Origin: Acanthosepion lycidas
Taxonomy: Eukaryota > Mollusca > Cephalopoda > Sepiida > Sepiidae
Assembly: GCA_963932145.1 (NCBI GenBank)
Contig: OZ010572.1
Location: 87,631,139-87,695,138 of the forward strand
Length of the DNA stretch: 64,000 bases
Reading direction: 5' to 3'
Both the position numbers and the translations under genes were made by a program. The notes below the pieces were generated by a model. That model did no database searches. It was not told the DNA's origin and saw nothing but the letters and a program-made list of their open reading frames with translations. This document shows, in pieces, positions 34,381-45,020 of this stretch. Each line of letters starts with the position of its first letter. Within the stretch, counting starts at the first letter, position 1.

Positions 34381-37122
34381 GTAGCGCATAACTAATTTTA
34401 TAATATTTTAACAACTTAAATGTAAAAATCTATTATAATTAAGAAATAATTGTATTAAAAATTCATTTTTCATCGAAATATTTTTTGTTTTCAGAAAATA
34501 TTGTCCATATTCATAAAAACAACTAAAAGCAAATAAAAGCATTTGAAATTAAATAATATATTTGTTTTATTGAGTTTTGTATGTTACAATTCAGAGCTGA
34601 TTTTCAGGTGGTGGTGGGGGGGGGAATCCAATTAAAAAAAAAAAAAATCATGATTTGCATTCCTCAAAGCCTTGTGCTTTTAACTATTGTAATCACTAAA
34701 CCCTATGTGATCAAATTTCTAGCATTTTCATAAAATTAGTTATGGTGGAGGGTAATAAATATAAAAAAATATTTATATATTATGCCATGACTTTAATAAA
34801 AAAAAACATTTATAATAATTTCGATCATCTGTGAATAGTTTCTGAAAGTTTCATTAACATCCGACGATTATTATTATTTTTGCAAGGTTTTCCAAATTAA
34901 TGTGTGTCATACCAAAAAAAATGTGCTAAGAATTGTCTGTTATTTTACTAGTTCCGGTGATACAAATGTATTTTTTAATCAAAATTTAGAATGTTCTAAA
35001 AAGAAGGAAAAATTTTAAAAAAATTTTGGTCTTTCCTCTTAATAATAACATAAGCATTTAGACAATAAAATTTTGTTTTTGACAAGGTCTTTTTTTTTTT
35101 TTTTGTTTTCATTAAATTTGAGGATTTTTTTCATCAGGCTATGCTCTTTTTTAGTGAATTAGTGGAGATACCTAATTAAACCTGTCTTAAGGCTGTCAAG
35201 CACATTTCTCAAATAGAGTTTCAGAAAAATATTTATTTTTGGAAGATTTTTTAATAAAGAGAATTACATTGCGAAGAAAGACAATTAAAAAAGGGTTATT
35301 AATCAGTTATTTTAGCAAAAAAAAAATAATCTTTCCAGTCAATTTAAATTAGTTTTTGAAATACAACAAAATATTTTGATTATTGGAAATATTAAATTTA
35401 ATCTTAGCTTGAAATTAAAACTAGAATAAAAGCTTCAAGATTTTTCATTTTTAAAAATTCAGTTTAAAGCAAAGGTATCACGTTTTTTGTGGGGTTCCCT
35501 ATTTAACCTGACCTTCAAATGTTTAACTCTGTTTTTTTAGCAGCTAGATATTGCTATATACATTCCATCAATGCATTTTCTCTAAGAATGCACTTAACAG
35601 TCTATACTGAGCCTAAATTGGACAGGTTAAATTAAAATAAATGTGGCAGAGAGCAATGGTCACCCTTGAAATAATAATTATAGTAATATAGAATTTTGTT
35701 TATAGATGAGAAAAATAAGCTGTGGTGAAGTTTGTGCCCAGAGAATCTGTGCTTCATCAGAATTATTAATATAAAATGTCAAAGCAACAGTGTTTATACG
35801 AACTATTGAATACCAATTGAGAAGGAGAGACAGTTCGTTCAATTGTTAAGGGGGAGAAGTCAGTAATCAGGTTGTATTCTAAGGTTACTCACATCCTAGG
35901 CTTTTGTCACTAACACACGTTTATTTAAGTGCGTGTTTATGTGAAATCAGCCAGTCGTTAAGTGAGTTGACAAACAGTTGCAGCCACTGGCCATCATGCA
36001 GAGTGCTGCTGCTGCTGCTACTGCCACCATGATCTCGTCACCATAACAACAGAGTTGCGGACTGACCATCACACAAAGGGCTACTACTGCTACTGTCACC
36101 GCCTTCATCACCATCACTCAACATGTCCGCTCGATGCTGCTGTAATAAGGGAGGAAGCGAACTCAATTTATCTGTGATATTGGCACAATTCTGCCAGTGA
36201 ACACCCCTTATATCCTGATAGGGAAATAATTATAGCAACTACTAAAAACAAAACGTGTGAACCCGAAAACTACTTCTCTCCTTTCAGAATTATTTGCAAT
36301 ATTTGTTTTTTTTTCTGGACTTTAATTCATATACACTACTTTCACTATAAAGCATTATTCTTTTTGTACCAATTTCTTCCTTATATACATAAATTTTTCT
36401 TTGGACTCGAATCGACTTGTTCATATTTGATTTTTTGCTTGGCACGATTCTTGCCCTAATGAACATGCAGGTAGATTAGCTGAATCTTCCGGGATCTATG
36501 ATTTGTTAATTGCTCTCCAGGATCAAAAGAAATCACAACGTGGGTGGAAAGTGGAATCAAATCAGCATTGTGAACTGGAGGCTTTGATTGAACCTGTAAT
36601 AATGGACCAGGACAGGACCAACAGACTGTCTTGTAGAGTACATCGATCCAGTGGGGTCAGGATAGGTGTTACATAAATTCATCCATCAGTTGTCTTACAG
36701 TCATTTTTTTTTAAATTCTTTAGTCTGCTTAAGGGTAACCAGATCTTAATCATTCTGATACATCGCCAGTCTCTCAAAAGTTTGAAAGAATGTGAGAAAC
36801 TGCACATCTTGATATTCAAAGTTTCGTAGCTATTTCTATCAGGTTCATATTCGGAGACATTTCCACGATCGCCATTCTGTTTGTGTTGTTTTTTCGTGAT
36901 TTTAACCATGATTTCAATTAATTAAAGATCTTGTTAATGTAAATTATCCTGACATAAATAACAATAATACAAATTTTAATGAATGGAAATAACTTAAGAA
37001 AATGGTCCATTTTTGTAGGTTTTTTATTTTAATCATTTCAACCCAAACAAGGCAATAAAGCCACTAAGATGCGAGGGGGTTACTGAATGTTAGAGAATAT
37101 GAAGAACAATAAAGGACCAGAA
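34381..37122. other. Non-coding, repeat-like stretch
   Basis: No exon is visible. From about 35,690 to 36,670 the sequence is less AT-rich and looks like one or more interspersed repeats. It contains a (GCT)n-like tract at 36,004-36,022, a second CTA/CTG tract near 36,081-36,100, and CCTGATAGGGAAA (about 36,217) shared with the 82-bp tandem unit at 25.7 kb. The class is unknown. Confidence 0.4.
34985..35180 (-). repeat. Unclassified dispersed repeat, copy C (inverted)
   Basis: The minus strand carries GCCTGATGAAAAAAATCC, AACAAAATTTTATTGTC and TTATTATTAAGAGGAAAGAC in the same order as copies A and B. Confidence 0.6.
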
Positions 37123-37520
37123 TTAAGACAGAAGATAACGATTGACATTGATCTTTAAAAATTTAAATGCCAACTTGGCTGGGATGCAAGAAGCTGGAAG
37201 AGAGTTCCAAAAGCAAGAATTGCAAGAGAAGATACAGTTAGCATAGAACTTACAGTAACATCTAGCCATATCAACTGTAAAATGATGTGACGTTGCCATC
37301 AATCTAGTACTGTACTTAAATTCATAAAGTCTAGGTGCCAAAGGGGAAAGTTCATCAGAACAATTACCATGAAAATATTTTTAGAAAAGGCACAGGGAAG
37401 CTATGTTATGGTGGTGGGAAAGTGACTGAAGCTGAGATGCCAGGTCAGAACCAATAGCATTACAGATTCTCATTTGGATTTTACCAAGAATCTCTAAATG
37501 CATAGCAGAAGCTGCAATTG
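37123..37520 (-). pseudogene. LINE reverse transcriptase C-terminus (CR1/jockey-like), broken
   Basis: The minus-strand translation carries the conserved tail of non-LTR retrotransposon ORF2 proteins: an IGSDLASQLQSLSHHHNIAS segment, then FHGNCSDELSPLAPRL, then WNSLPASCIP followed by FLKINVNRYLL at the end. One in-frame TAA sits where the family normally has a Tyr-rich stretch (CLF*KYFHG), so a single substitution breaks an otherwise continuous frame. The upstream RT core and endonuclease are absent, as expected for a 5'-truncated insertion. Assignment to the CR1/jockey-like group comes from recalled family signatures, not a search. Confidence 0.75.
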
Positions 37521-38704
37521 TAATAGCAATATTCAATGCATGGACAAAATATAAATGTGTAAGATAGGGGTGCTGAAAATTTTTTAGTCCAAGAACCTCT
37601 TAAAAAAATTTAAATCTGATATTTGATTAGATTTTGGGAAGTTTATCAGGCCAAGAACTTATCAGCACACCTCATATGTGAGTAAATAAATATATGAGAG
37701 AAGCAAGTATATAAGTGCAGATATTTATACCATAAATATCAGATAAATAATTCATTAAGATACTTTTATTTATTTTTCTCTCGTTTACTAACCTGGTTTA
37801 ACCAAACTAACATTTACAAACAACTACAATCACCCATCATCATACCTGAGAGGGTTAAAAAAAGTTAAGTTATTGATTTTTTTTTTCTTAAGTTCTTTTT
37901 TGTTAATGAACACAGAAATTAAATGTTTTGTATGTTTGCAAAGGACCATTTTCACAAATGAATTATACTGCCTGTTTCAAGCATTGCATTCATTCACTTT
38001 CAATACTAAACCTCTTCCCCTGCTAAACTACAGTATAACAAAACATGAATGCTCACTAATTTCAATTCATTTAGTTAAGATCAAGTAACTTGAGATAATG
38101 AATACTTGCAACTTCATTAAGTAATGACATTACAACACAAATAGATTTGTTGCTATTTTATTCAGTGGATTTGCATCACAAAATAAGAAAGCGTTTACAA
38201 GTAGACAAACAAAATTCAGCATTAAATAAGCAGCTTGTTCTAATTATTTGGCTATTTTTCTTAATTTCCAAATATCAGATACAGAAATACAAATGTTGTC
38301 AAGGCAAAAATTTACCTGAAAATTTATTTACACCAAATTATCATTTAAGTCACCAAAAGACAATAAACAAACAAACAAAAATTGAATATGGACAGTGACT
38401 AACATATGATGAGTCTATAGTGATTTTTTTTTCTCTCATCAGGGTTGTTTTTTAAAAAAACTTGATAGCATGAAGAAATTTAATGTGATAGAAAAATATT
38501 TTTCCAAATATCAAAATCAGTTTAGGGTCAAAACTGATATATAAAATAAGCAAGAAACAAGTCATTAAACATGGGAGAGGAAGTGTCTCACAGTCACATG
38601 ATCTAAACTAAATGAAACAAAAAGCTACAAAAAAATTCTCAAGAAATATTTTTGTTTGCATTTTAAATTGCATGTTTTGTATCATTCAGATATACAAAAG
38701 AAAA

Positions 38705-38708
<4 letters not shown>

Positions 38709-38756
<48 letters not shown>
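38709..38756. repeat. (TA)24 microsatellite
   Basis: A perfect TA run. Confidence 0.97.
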
Positions 38757-38757
<1 letters not shown>

Positions 38758-39244
38758 CTATTTCTGAAATTAGTATCATTGTTGTTGAAAGTTTTTTTGA
38801 TGCATTTTGGAAATATGAAAAATGCTAGATTTTTGTTTCTTTTTTGGTGACAATTTAGACACGTTTCTTACAGACAATAACATGTGTAAAAGGAAGACTT
38901 AGGGAAATATCTGCAAAAAATAATCAAATTGAAGCAGCTTGCAACAATAAGCTACTCCCCATTAAATTACAAAAATACTTGAAAAGGAAAAAGTAAACCA
39001 AGTTCCCAACTTTTATTGTAAAAATGAGTACATTGTTAGAATACAATGATTTATGTATTTTTCTCTGGTTTATTAAACTATATTAATAAATAAATTTAAA
39101 TAGGATCTTTTTATAGGATCAACTGTTTTATTTTTAGCAAACTATTTTTTTTAATAACTAAAAAGTGATTTTAATAATATTGTACTCGATTTTAAGATCT
39201 TTTATCAAATATTCTTCTTTTATTAAATTGGAGCTTTGTTAATA

Positions 39245-39345
39245 TTAGGTTGGTGCAAAAATAATGACGTAATAATGTCGTTTTTTGACGTATTTTTAAC
39301 ATCAAAAAACGACATTATTACGTCATTATTTTTGCACCAACCTAA
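39245..39345. mobile_element. Mariner-type palindromic MITE, 101 bp, copy 3 with symmetric insertion
   Basis: Termini TTAGGTTGGTGCAAAAAT and inverse, TA on both sides. Relative to the copies at 16.5 and 23.3 kb, each arm carries about 10-11 extra bases (ACGTAATAATG in the left arm and its exact inverse CATTATTACGT in the right). Pairing stays perfect in the stem, and the element is about 20 bp longer. Confidence 0.9.
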
Positions 39346-39762
39346 TAGATTTAAAAATACCATGGAATGTAGTTTATGTATTAGAATTATAATAAATATC
39401 AGAATGAGATTACTTTCTGCTAAGTGAAGTGAGTAAATCAAAAAGAAGAATATTACTGACATTCGATAAAGATCATATTTAATAGGAAACTTGCTTGAGA
39501 TGAAAAAAAAAAACAACACTAAATCATATCTTATGTGATGGGGTCAATTTTATGCATGGATTATTTCTGTGGAAAGAAACTTTAAACTTGTTACAAATGA
39601 AATTTTTAATTTGAATATGTTTGTCATTCAATAAATTTAGAGAAAGAATGTTGTTTCTAAGCTAAATTCTCCTCCTCAAGCACAAAACTAAGAGAAATCA
39701 TCAGTAACTTCTGTCTGGATTTCTGGATTGAGGATTTTACATGATTTACATTTGGACAAATA

Positions 39763-39830
39763 CCCGAAGAAGGCTGGAGAACATAAGAGCCAAAACATTG
39801 TGAGATGAGGATAATAGTCCAAATTTAAAT
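39763..39830 (+). repeat. SINE/Penelope-type tail fragment with hammerhead-like motif
   Basis: CCGAAGAAGGCTGGAGAAC followed by AGAGCCAAAACATTGTGAG and GATGAGGATAATAGTCC matches, with decay, the tail module seen at 54.2, 55.5, 55.9 and 59.3 kb. The GGCT/AGCC stem is preserved. Confidence 0.55.
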
Positions 39831-40320
39831 AATGTAAAAGTCATCAGTAAGATTTAAAATTTACTTTTAAAAAATAAAATGAGAAATGGCAAATTTACTT
39901 GTCTCTTCAAAGAATTGATTTAATTTGTTCTGTATTTAATTATAGAATAAATATCTTTATTTATAAAAGGTACCATGATTTATTTCTGCTCAGACAATGC
40001 AAAATTTATGTAAATGAATTATTATGAACTGTTATTGAATTCTGATTGACTTTGATCATCAGAGAATTTAGCCAAAGAGTTGAATCATTTAATTATGTTA
40101 ACTGGTGTTATAACTTGTAACACTAATTGACCAATACAGATATAAATCAATAAAACTAAGAAACATTTTAACCAATCATTCCTGAAATTGGGCTAATACT
40201 AAAATACAAATTTTGTCACAAATTATTTCAGTAAAGTTTGTCAGCATAGGCATATAATCTAAATCAAAAATAAAATAGTTACAATCCACAGCAAAATTTG
40301 GTTATCTTTTATGCTTTACA

Positions 40321-40360
40321 TACACACACACACACGTGTGTGTGTGTGTGTGTGTGTATA
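40321..40360. repeat. (CA)n(TG)n self-complementary microsatellite
   Basis: About eight CA units change at ACACGTGT directly into about eleven TG units, so the tract folds on itself. A short TATA/GA run follows. Confidence 0.95.
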
Positions 40361-40970
40361 TAGAGAGAGTATTAAAGAAGCATGCATTAAATTATACTAA
40401 TGTAATTTACATACCTTGGCTTCATAGGAAAGAAAAGGAGATATTGACAATAGATGTAAGAAAACCAACTGCAGTGTGTAGGTGGAGAGAGGAACAATGC
40501 ATTTTCCCAAAGTTTATATGTGTAGATTTAGGCTTCAATCTATGACAAAAAATATATTTACAAGATCAATTAGAGCATTCACATGCATATTTCTATATCA
40601 ACTTAGAAGATGAGGTATCATTGTTTTTATAGATGTCACTTACACAGCACACAATATATCTTTTATATGCCTTTATAATGTGTAAAAGCGTATAATTCAG
40701 AATATATTAATGTGCATTGTTTCTTTTACTCTTAGCTGCCTTTCCTACAAATTAAGTTAACAGCTGACTTCAATTCAGATTTTTAACAGATAGTTTTGAT
40801 TAACTTAAAAGAAAACATGTTTATCTTTGATGATCATTTTGAGCAATTAAAATAATGGCAACCCAAAAACAATTTCATATCAGCAAGCCTATTTGTGGTA
40901 TTTGCAAAAATGTTCTCCAAAGCAACTCTCATTTTGCAGACAAGTTATTAATGATTCCTTTTAATCTCTT

Positions 40971-40972
<2 letters not shown>

Positions 40973-41012
<40 letters not shown>
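40973..41012. repeat. (TA)n microsatellite
   Basis: About 19 TA units, roughly 75 bp beyond the ABCD3 stop codon on the 3' side. It is therefore probably within the 3' UTR. Confidence 0.95.
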
Positions 41013-41016
<4 letters not shown>

Positions 41017-41086
41017 GAGAGAGAGGGAGATTTAAAATTTAAAAATAATCCATTCATTCAATGAATATTCAAAATTTCATAATTGG

Positions 41087-41164
41087 TCAAGACCCAAATT
41101 CTTTGGTTTCTGGTGTGATTGGTTTGAATTCATAATTTCCTTGACCATCCATTTTCAAATAATA
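41087..41164 (-). CDS. ABCD3: ABCD3 last exon with TGA
   Basis: 78 nt: [20 protein letters not shown] then KEFGS and the stop (TGA, 41,089-41,087). The tail matches the conserved ABCD3 C-terminus. Confidence 0.97.
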   Translation of the reverse strand, partial: YYLKMDGQGNYEFKPITPETKEFGS

Positions 41165-44100
41165 CTGAAAAAGAAAAGGAAACATTTACAGAACAAATAA
41201 GATATAATGGTTAAGTTTGAAGTTTCTATTCATCTACATCAGAAAATGTTTTCTCATTTAATTGCACTGGGAAGTGCAGTTTGTAGGATGAGTTCCAGGT
41301 ACTAAATTTTCATTTCTTGGCTCCACAAAAACACTGTTCTTGAGTAAAGAGTTGAAAATTGGGTCTTCTGTCTAACATGAATATAGTATATGTCTAATAA
41401 AGTGTATCTCATCAACTTCATAAAGATAATTTTTAAAATAGGCAAAAAAAAACAAACTAATTAAATGTTGAGTAATATAAAACATAATATGAAAATTTGT
41501 TTAAAAAAAGTGTATACAATGGATTGTTTATTTCTCTAAGCCAGTCTAAAACCTAGTAAAAAATTATACATTTTTCAGTTAATATCCAAAAGGAGACTTT
41601 ATTTTATTCTCCATAAAGGGGGTCTTAGCAAAATACAAGGGTCAGCAAAGAATTTGCAATCTGTTAAAACTAAGAACTGCGAAACTTTGAACATTTATTA
41701 TAACATTTATATATTTAAAGAGAAAGAGAGAAAAAAAAAAGAAAGAAAAATGTCCAAGATTTTCTTCCCCTAAAGGTGATAGTGACCAGCCATTTAACCA
41801 CAACAATCTAATAAACACAATTAATTACCTGAAAATATGAAATGTAAATTTTCAGCTCTTTTTATTTTTCTTCATTGACTTCTGTCCCATAATAGTTGAC
41901 ATTTAGTGCATGAAATGTGTAGGTAAATGTAACAACTGTTATGGGACAGATGTAATATATTAAAAAGATTTTCCATTTGCAACTTTTCTGAGATTAAACA
42001 GCAAGAATAAAAGCAATTATATATTAAATTAAATATCTTTTTATATATGTACATCCATAAATATTTTAAGAAATAAAACCTAGTGTCTGAAAGCAGCCAA
42101 GAAATGAAGGTAAGTTCTTAATTGAATCAAAGAAAATTCCAAATACAGGTTCAATAAAAAATCCTATTATTTGTTCAAGGTGTTCAAGCCCAGTTAACCT
42201 GCATAATAAAATACATTAATAATTACAAAAAGAAGGAATTTTAGAGTTGTGAACAAATTCTTATTTCTTTATTTTAGATTACAACAGAATATCAATTGTA
42301 GAAAATTAGCAATTTTCAAACTTTATATGGATGCCTAAACTATCAAGATTACTTGCTTGAGTTTAGAAATCATTACTCTACATTCATTTTTTGTAATCAT
42401 GCAATGATAAGTTGCTCTGATCTTTAATTTACTGCAGTACAAGAATTCATATGGAATGAAAAAAAAAAAAGAAAAAAACTTTCTTACCTCATGATGTTCC
42501 CAAAGAGACTTCCGGTGAGACACAGTGAATAATGTTATACCAAGCTATAAAATAAAATTTATTTTAAAATGAAGTCATTAAGTAAAATTTTAATAGGCCT
42601 AACTCATTGCAAAAATGAAAAAAGCATTTCTAATGACATCAGTCGCCACTATTTTTTTCATTCCAGCAATATTTATAGAGACATTTATATACATTTGAAG
42701 GAGTATATTAATGATATTGGAGTTTAATGCAATGTTGAGTACTAAACTCATCATCAAATTTGATGTAACGAATATGGATACACCTGTGTTCCCCCTCACA
42801 GGAATACGACTGGCTGGTGTCAGCTATAAATACAGGCTGATGTGGAGGTACATGACACCTACTGACGACTATGCCATTGGCTATCCTATTGGTCTACGCC
42901 TATTGCCTACACCTATTGACTGTAACTATGACGAGTACCAGTTCCATTACTGCTACCTGCTAAATCGTTCTACTCGGTTACAGTAGCCTAAACAACTTAG
43001 CTACTTTGATCAAATATATCCCTTCCCGGGACATATCAAAATTAAAGACTACTGAGAACATTAACTACAAGATTTCAGTTTGCTATTGTTACAAAAAATA
43101 TAACTGATGATTGAAATACAGATTATTTGTTTTGCTTTGTATTTTTTTTTAGATTTCCAATGCTTATGGGATATCATGCATCAATTATTACTTTCCATTC
43201 ATTTTGATATTTGTGTCACTTGTTCATTTCTTCTACTGAACCAGAAGATATGACTTTTCTGAACTTCCTATTGACAGGGGTCAGATGAATTTCAGCCAAT
43301 GCTTTAATCTACTAGGCTATGTGTCATATGGATGAATAAAGAAAGGATTCAGTTCAAAATTCCAAAAAGATTATTAATTAGGCTAGAAGAAAGCCAAAGG
43401 GTACAATAGTCAAACATTGTTAATGTAACAACAAAATGAGTTTCCTAATCTGAATGTAAAAGTATAAAATAGTGATAATTCTTTATCCCAAAAATTCAAA
43501 TGGATTTTTATTTTTTCTAAATTCACACAGAAATTTCAAGATGTGAAATAATTTTGAAAAGTAAAATGATGGAGCTCAGCTTTTCAGGCTAATGATTTCT
43601 TTCTGTGCATCAATAAAAAACAATATTAATTTATTTACCATGAGCAAGACTATTTTTTAAATTAATGTTAATAAAGCTGAATAGAAGAATATAAACTTAA
43701 TCCAATTATATACACAAAGTACATAAGTTTGCAGACTAATGAAAAAAAATGTTTTAGGCAACAAATATTTTTCAATATGATTGCCTTTCTTCTCAATGAA
43801 CTTAATTTAGTGATATTAATCACACAGATTGAACATTATGCAGTGAAAATGTCAGATCAAAATTCAACTAATAAGTATGCATCAGATTGTGGAATTATTG
43901 ATTCATCCTCTTATATTGGGACAAATTTTCAGTCCTGATTTTTAGAACATTCAAATATTTAATTGAAAAATAATTCATTTTGATTGGTTTTAGTGTTAAA
44001 CAGTAGATAGGAAAATTCCTTTCAAACAAAAATTTTAACCTTACTTTTCGGCAATGCTGATAAATGAATCCCTCAACATCAACACTGACAGCACTTGTAC

Positions 44101-44966
44101 ATTCATCAAGTATGGCAAATTGAGGTTTGTGATAAAATAAGCGAGCCATCTATTGAAAAGAAAATTAATATTTTAAAAAATAGTATTAATGAAAATCTGT
44201 CTCTCTCTCTATGTATATATTTTTCAGACTATTTTCCTTGTTTCTGGTACATATTTAAATATAAATTGTCCAATGTCTGAGTACTTTCAGCTTTCATAAG
44301 CCATTATCAAAAACTTTTTGTTTTTTTTGTACTATGTTGATTTCATCATTTTCAAATATGCCGCATCTTCATGTTTGTGTTATAGATTTTTTTATGAAAT
44401 ATATTTTGTATGTTCCTAAATTTGACATTTTATTAATGCTGCCACATGAAGATGTGATATTTGAAAATGATGAAACTGACATAGCGCACAAAACAAAACC
44501 TCTCTAATAGTGTCTTATGAAAGGCAAAAGTAATCAGACATTAGACAATTTATATTTAAATATGTACCAGAAACCAGAGAAATGGCCAAAAATATAGAGA
44601 AAATAAATTAAAAAATCTTTAAAGAATTTTTATTGGTCTAAACTGTAACCAAACTCATGTATATGAAAAATTCTGCTCATATATATCTTCAAATGTAAAA
44701 TAATGAAGAATAAAAATACGACATTCAAAACATTAATTTAAAACAAGGCCAATACAAGAGTAGAACAATAAATATTTATTGTACACTTTTACATTAGAAC
44801 ATGTAAGTAACCACTACAAAATTGCACATTTTGTTTCAACATTTAATAAAATGTCTTATCAGGTGATTAACAATGATTGTTAACCACCTGATGAAATGTT
44901 TTATTAAATGTTGAAACAAAATGTACAATTTTGTAGTGGTTACTTACATGTTCTAATGTAACAGTG

Positions 44967-45020
<54 letters not shown>

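Larger units (their letters stand above)
37521..41086. other. Intergenic region between the two convergent genes; ABCD3 3' flank
   Basis: No exon is visible. It holds (TA)n, one MITE, a hammerhead-like tail fragment, a mixed CA/TG microsatellite and another (TA)n. The right part should include the ABCD3 3' UTR on the minus strand. I could not pick one polyadenylation signal; a weak ATTAAA variant lies at about 40,953-40,958. Confidence 0.5.

Noticed and set aside
40336..40545. 69-codon frame starting in the TG microsatellite
   Set aside because: Starts in simple sequence and lacks any family feature or splice context.
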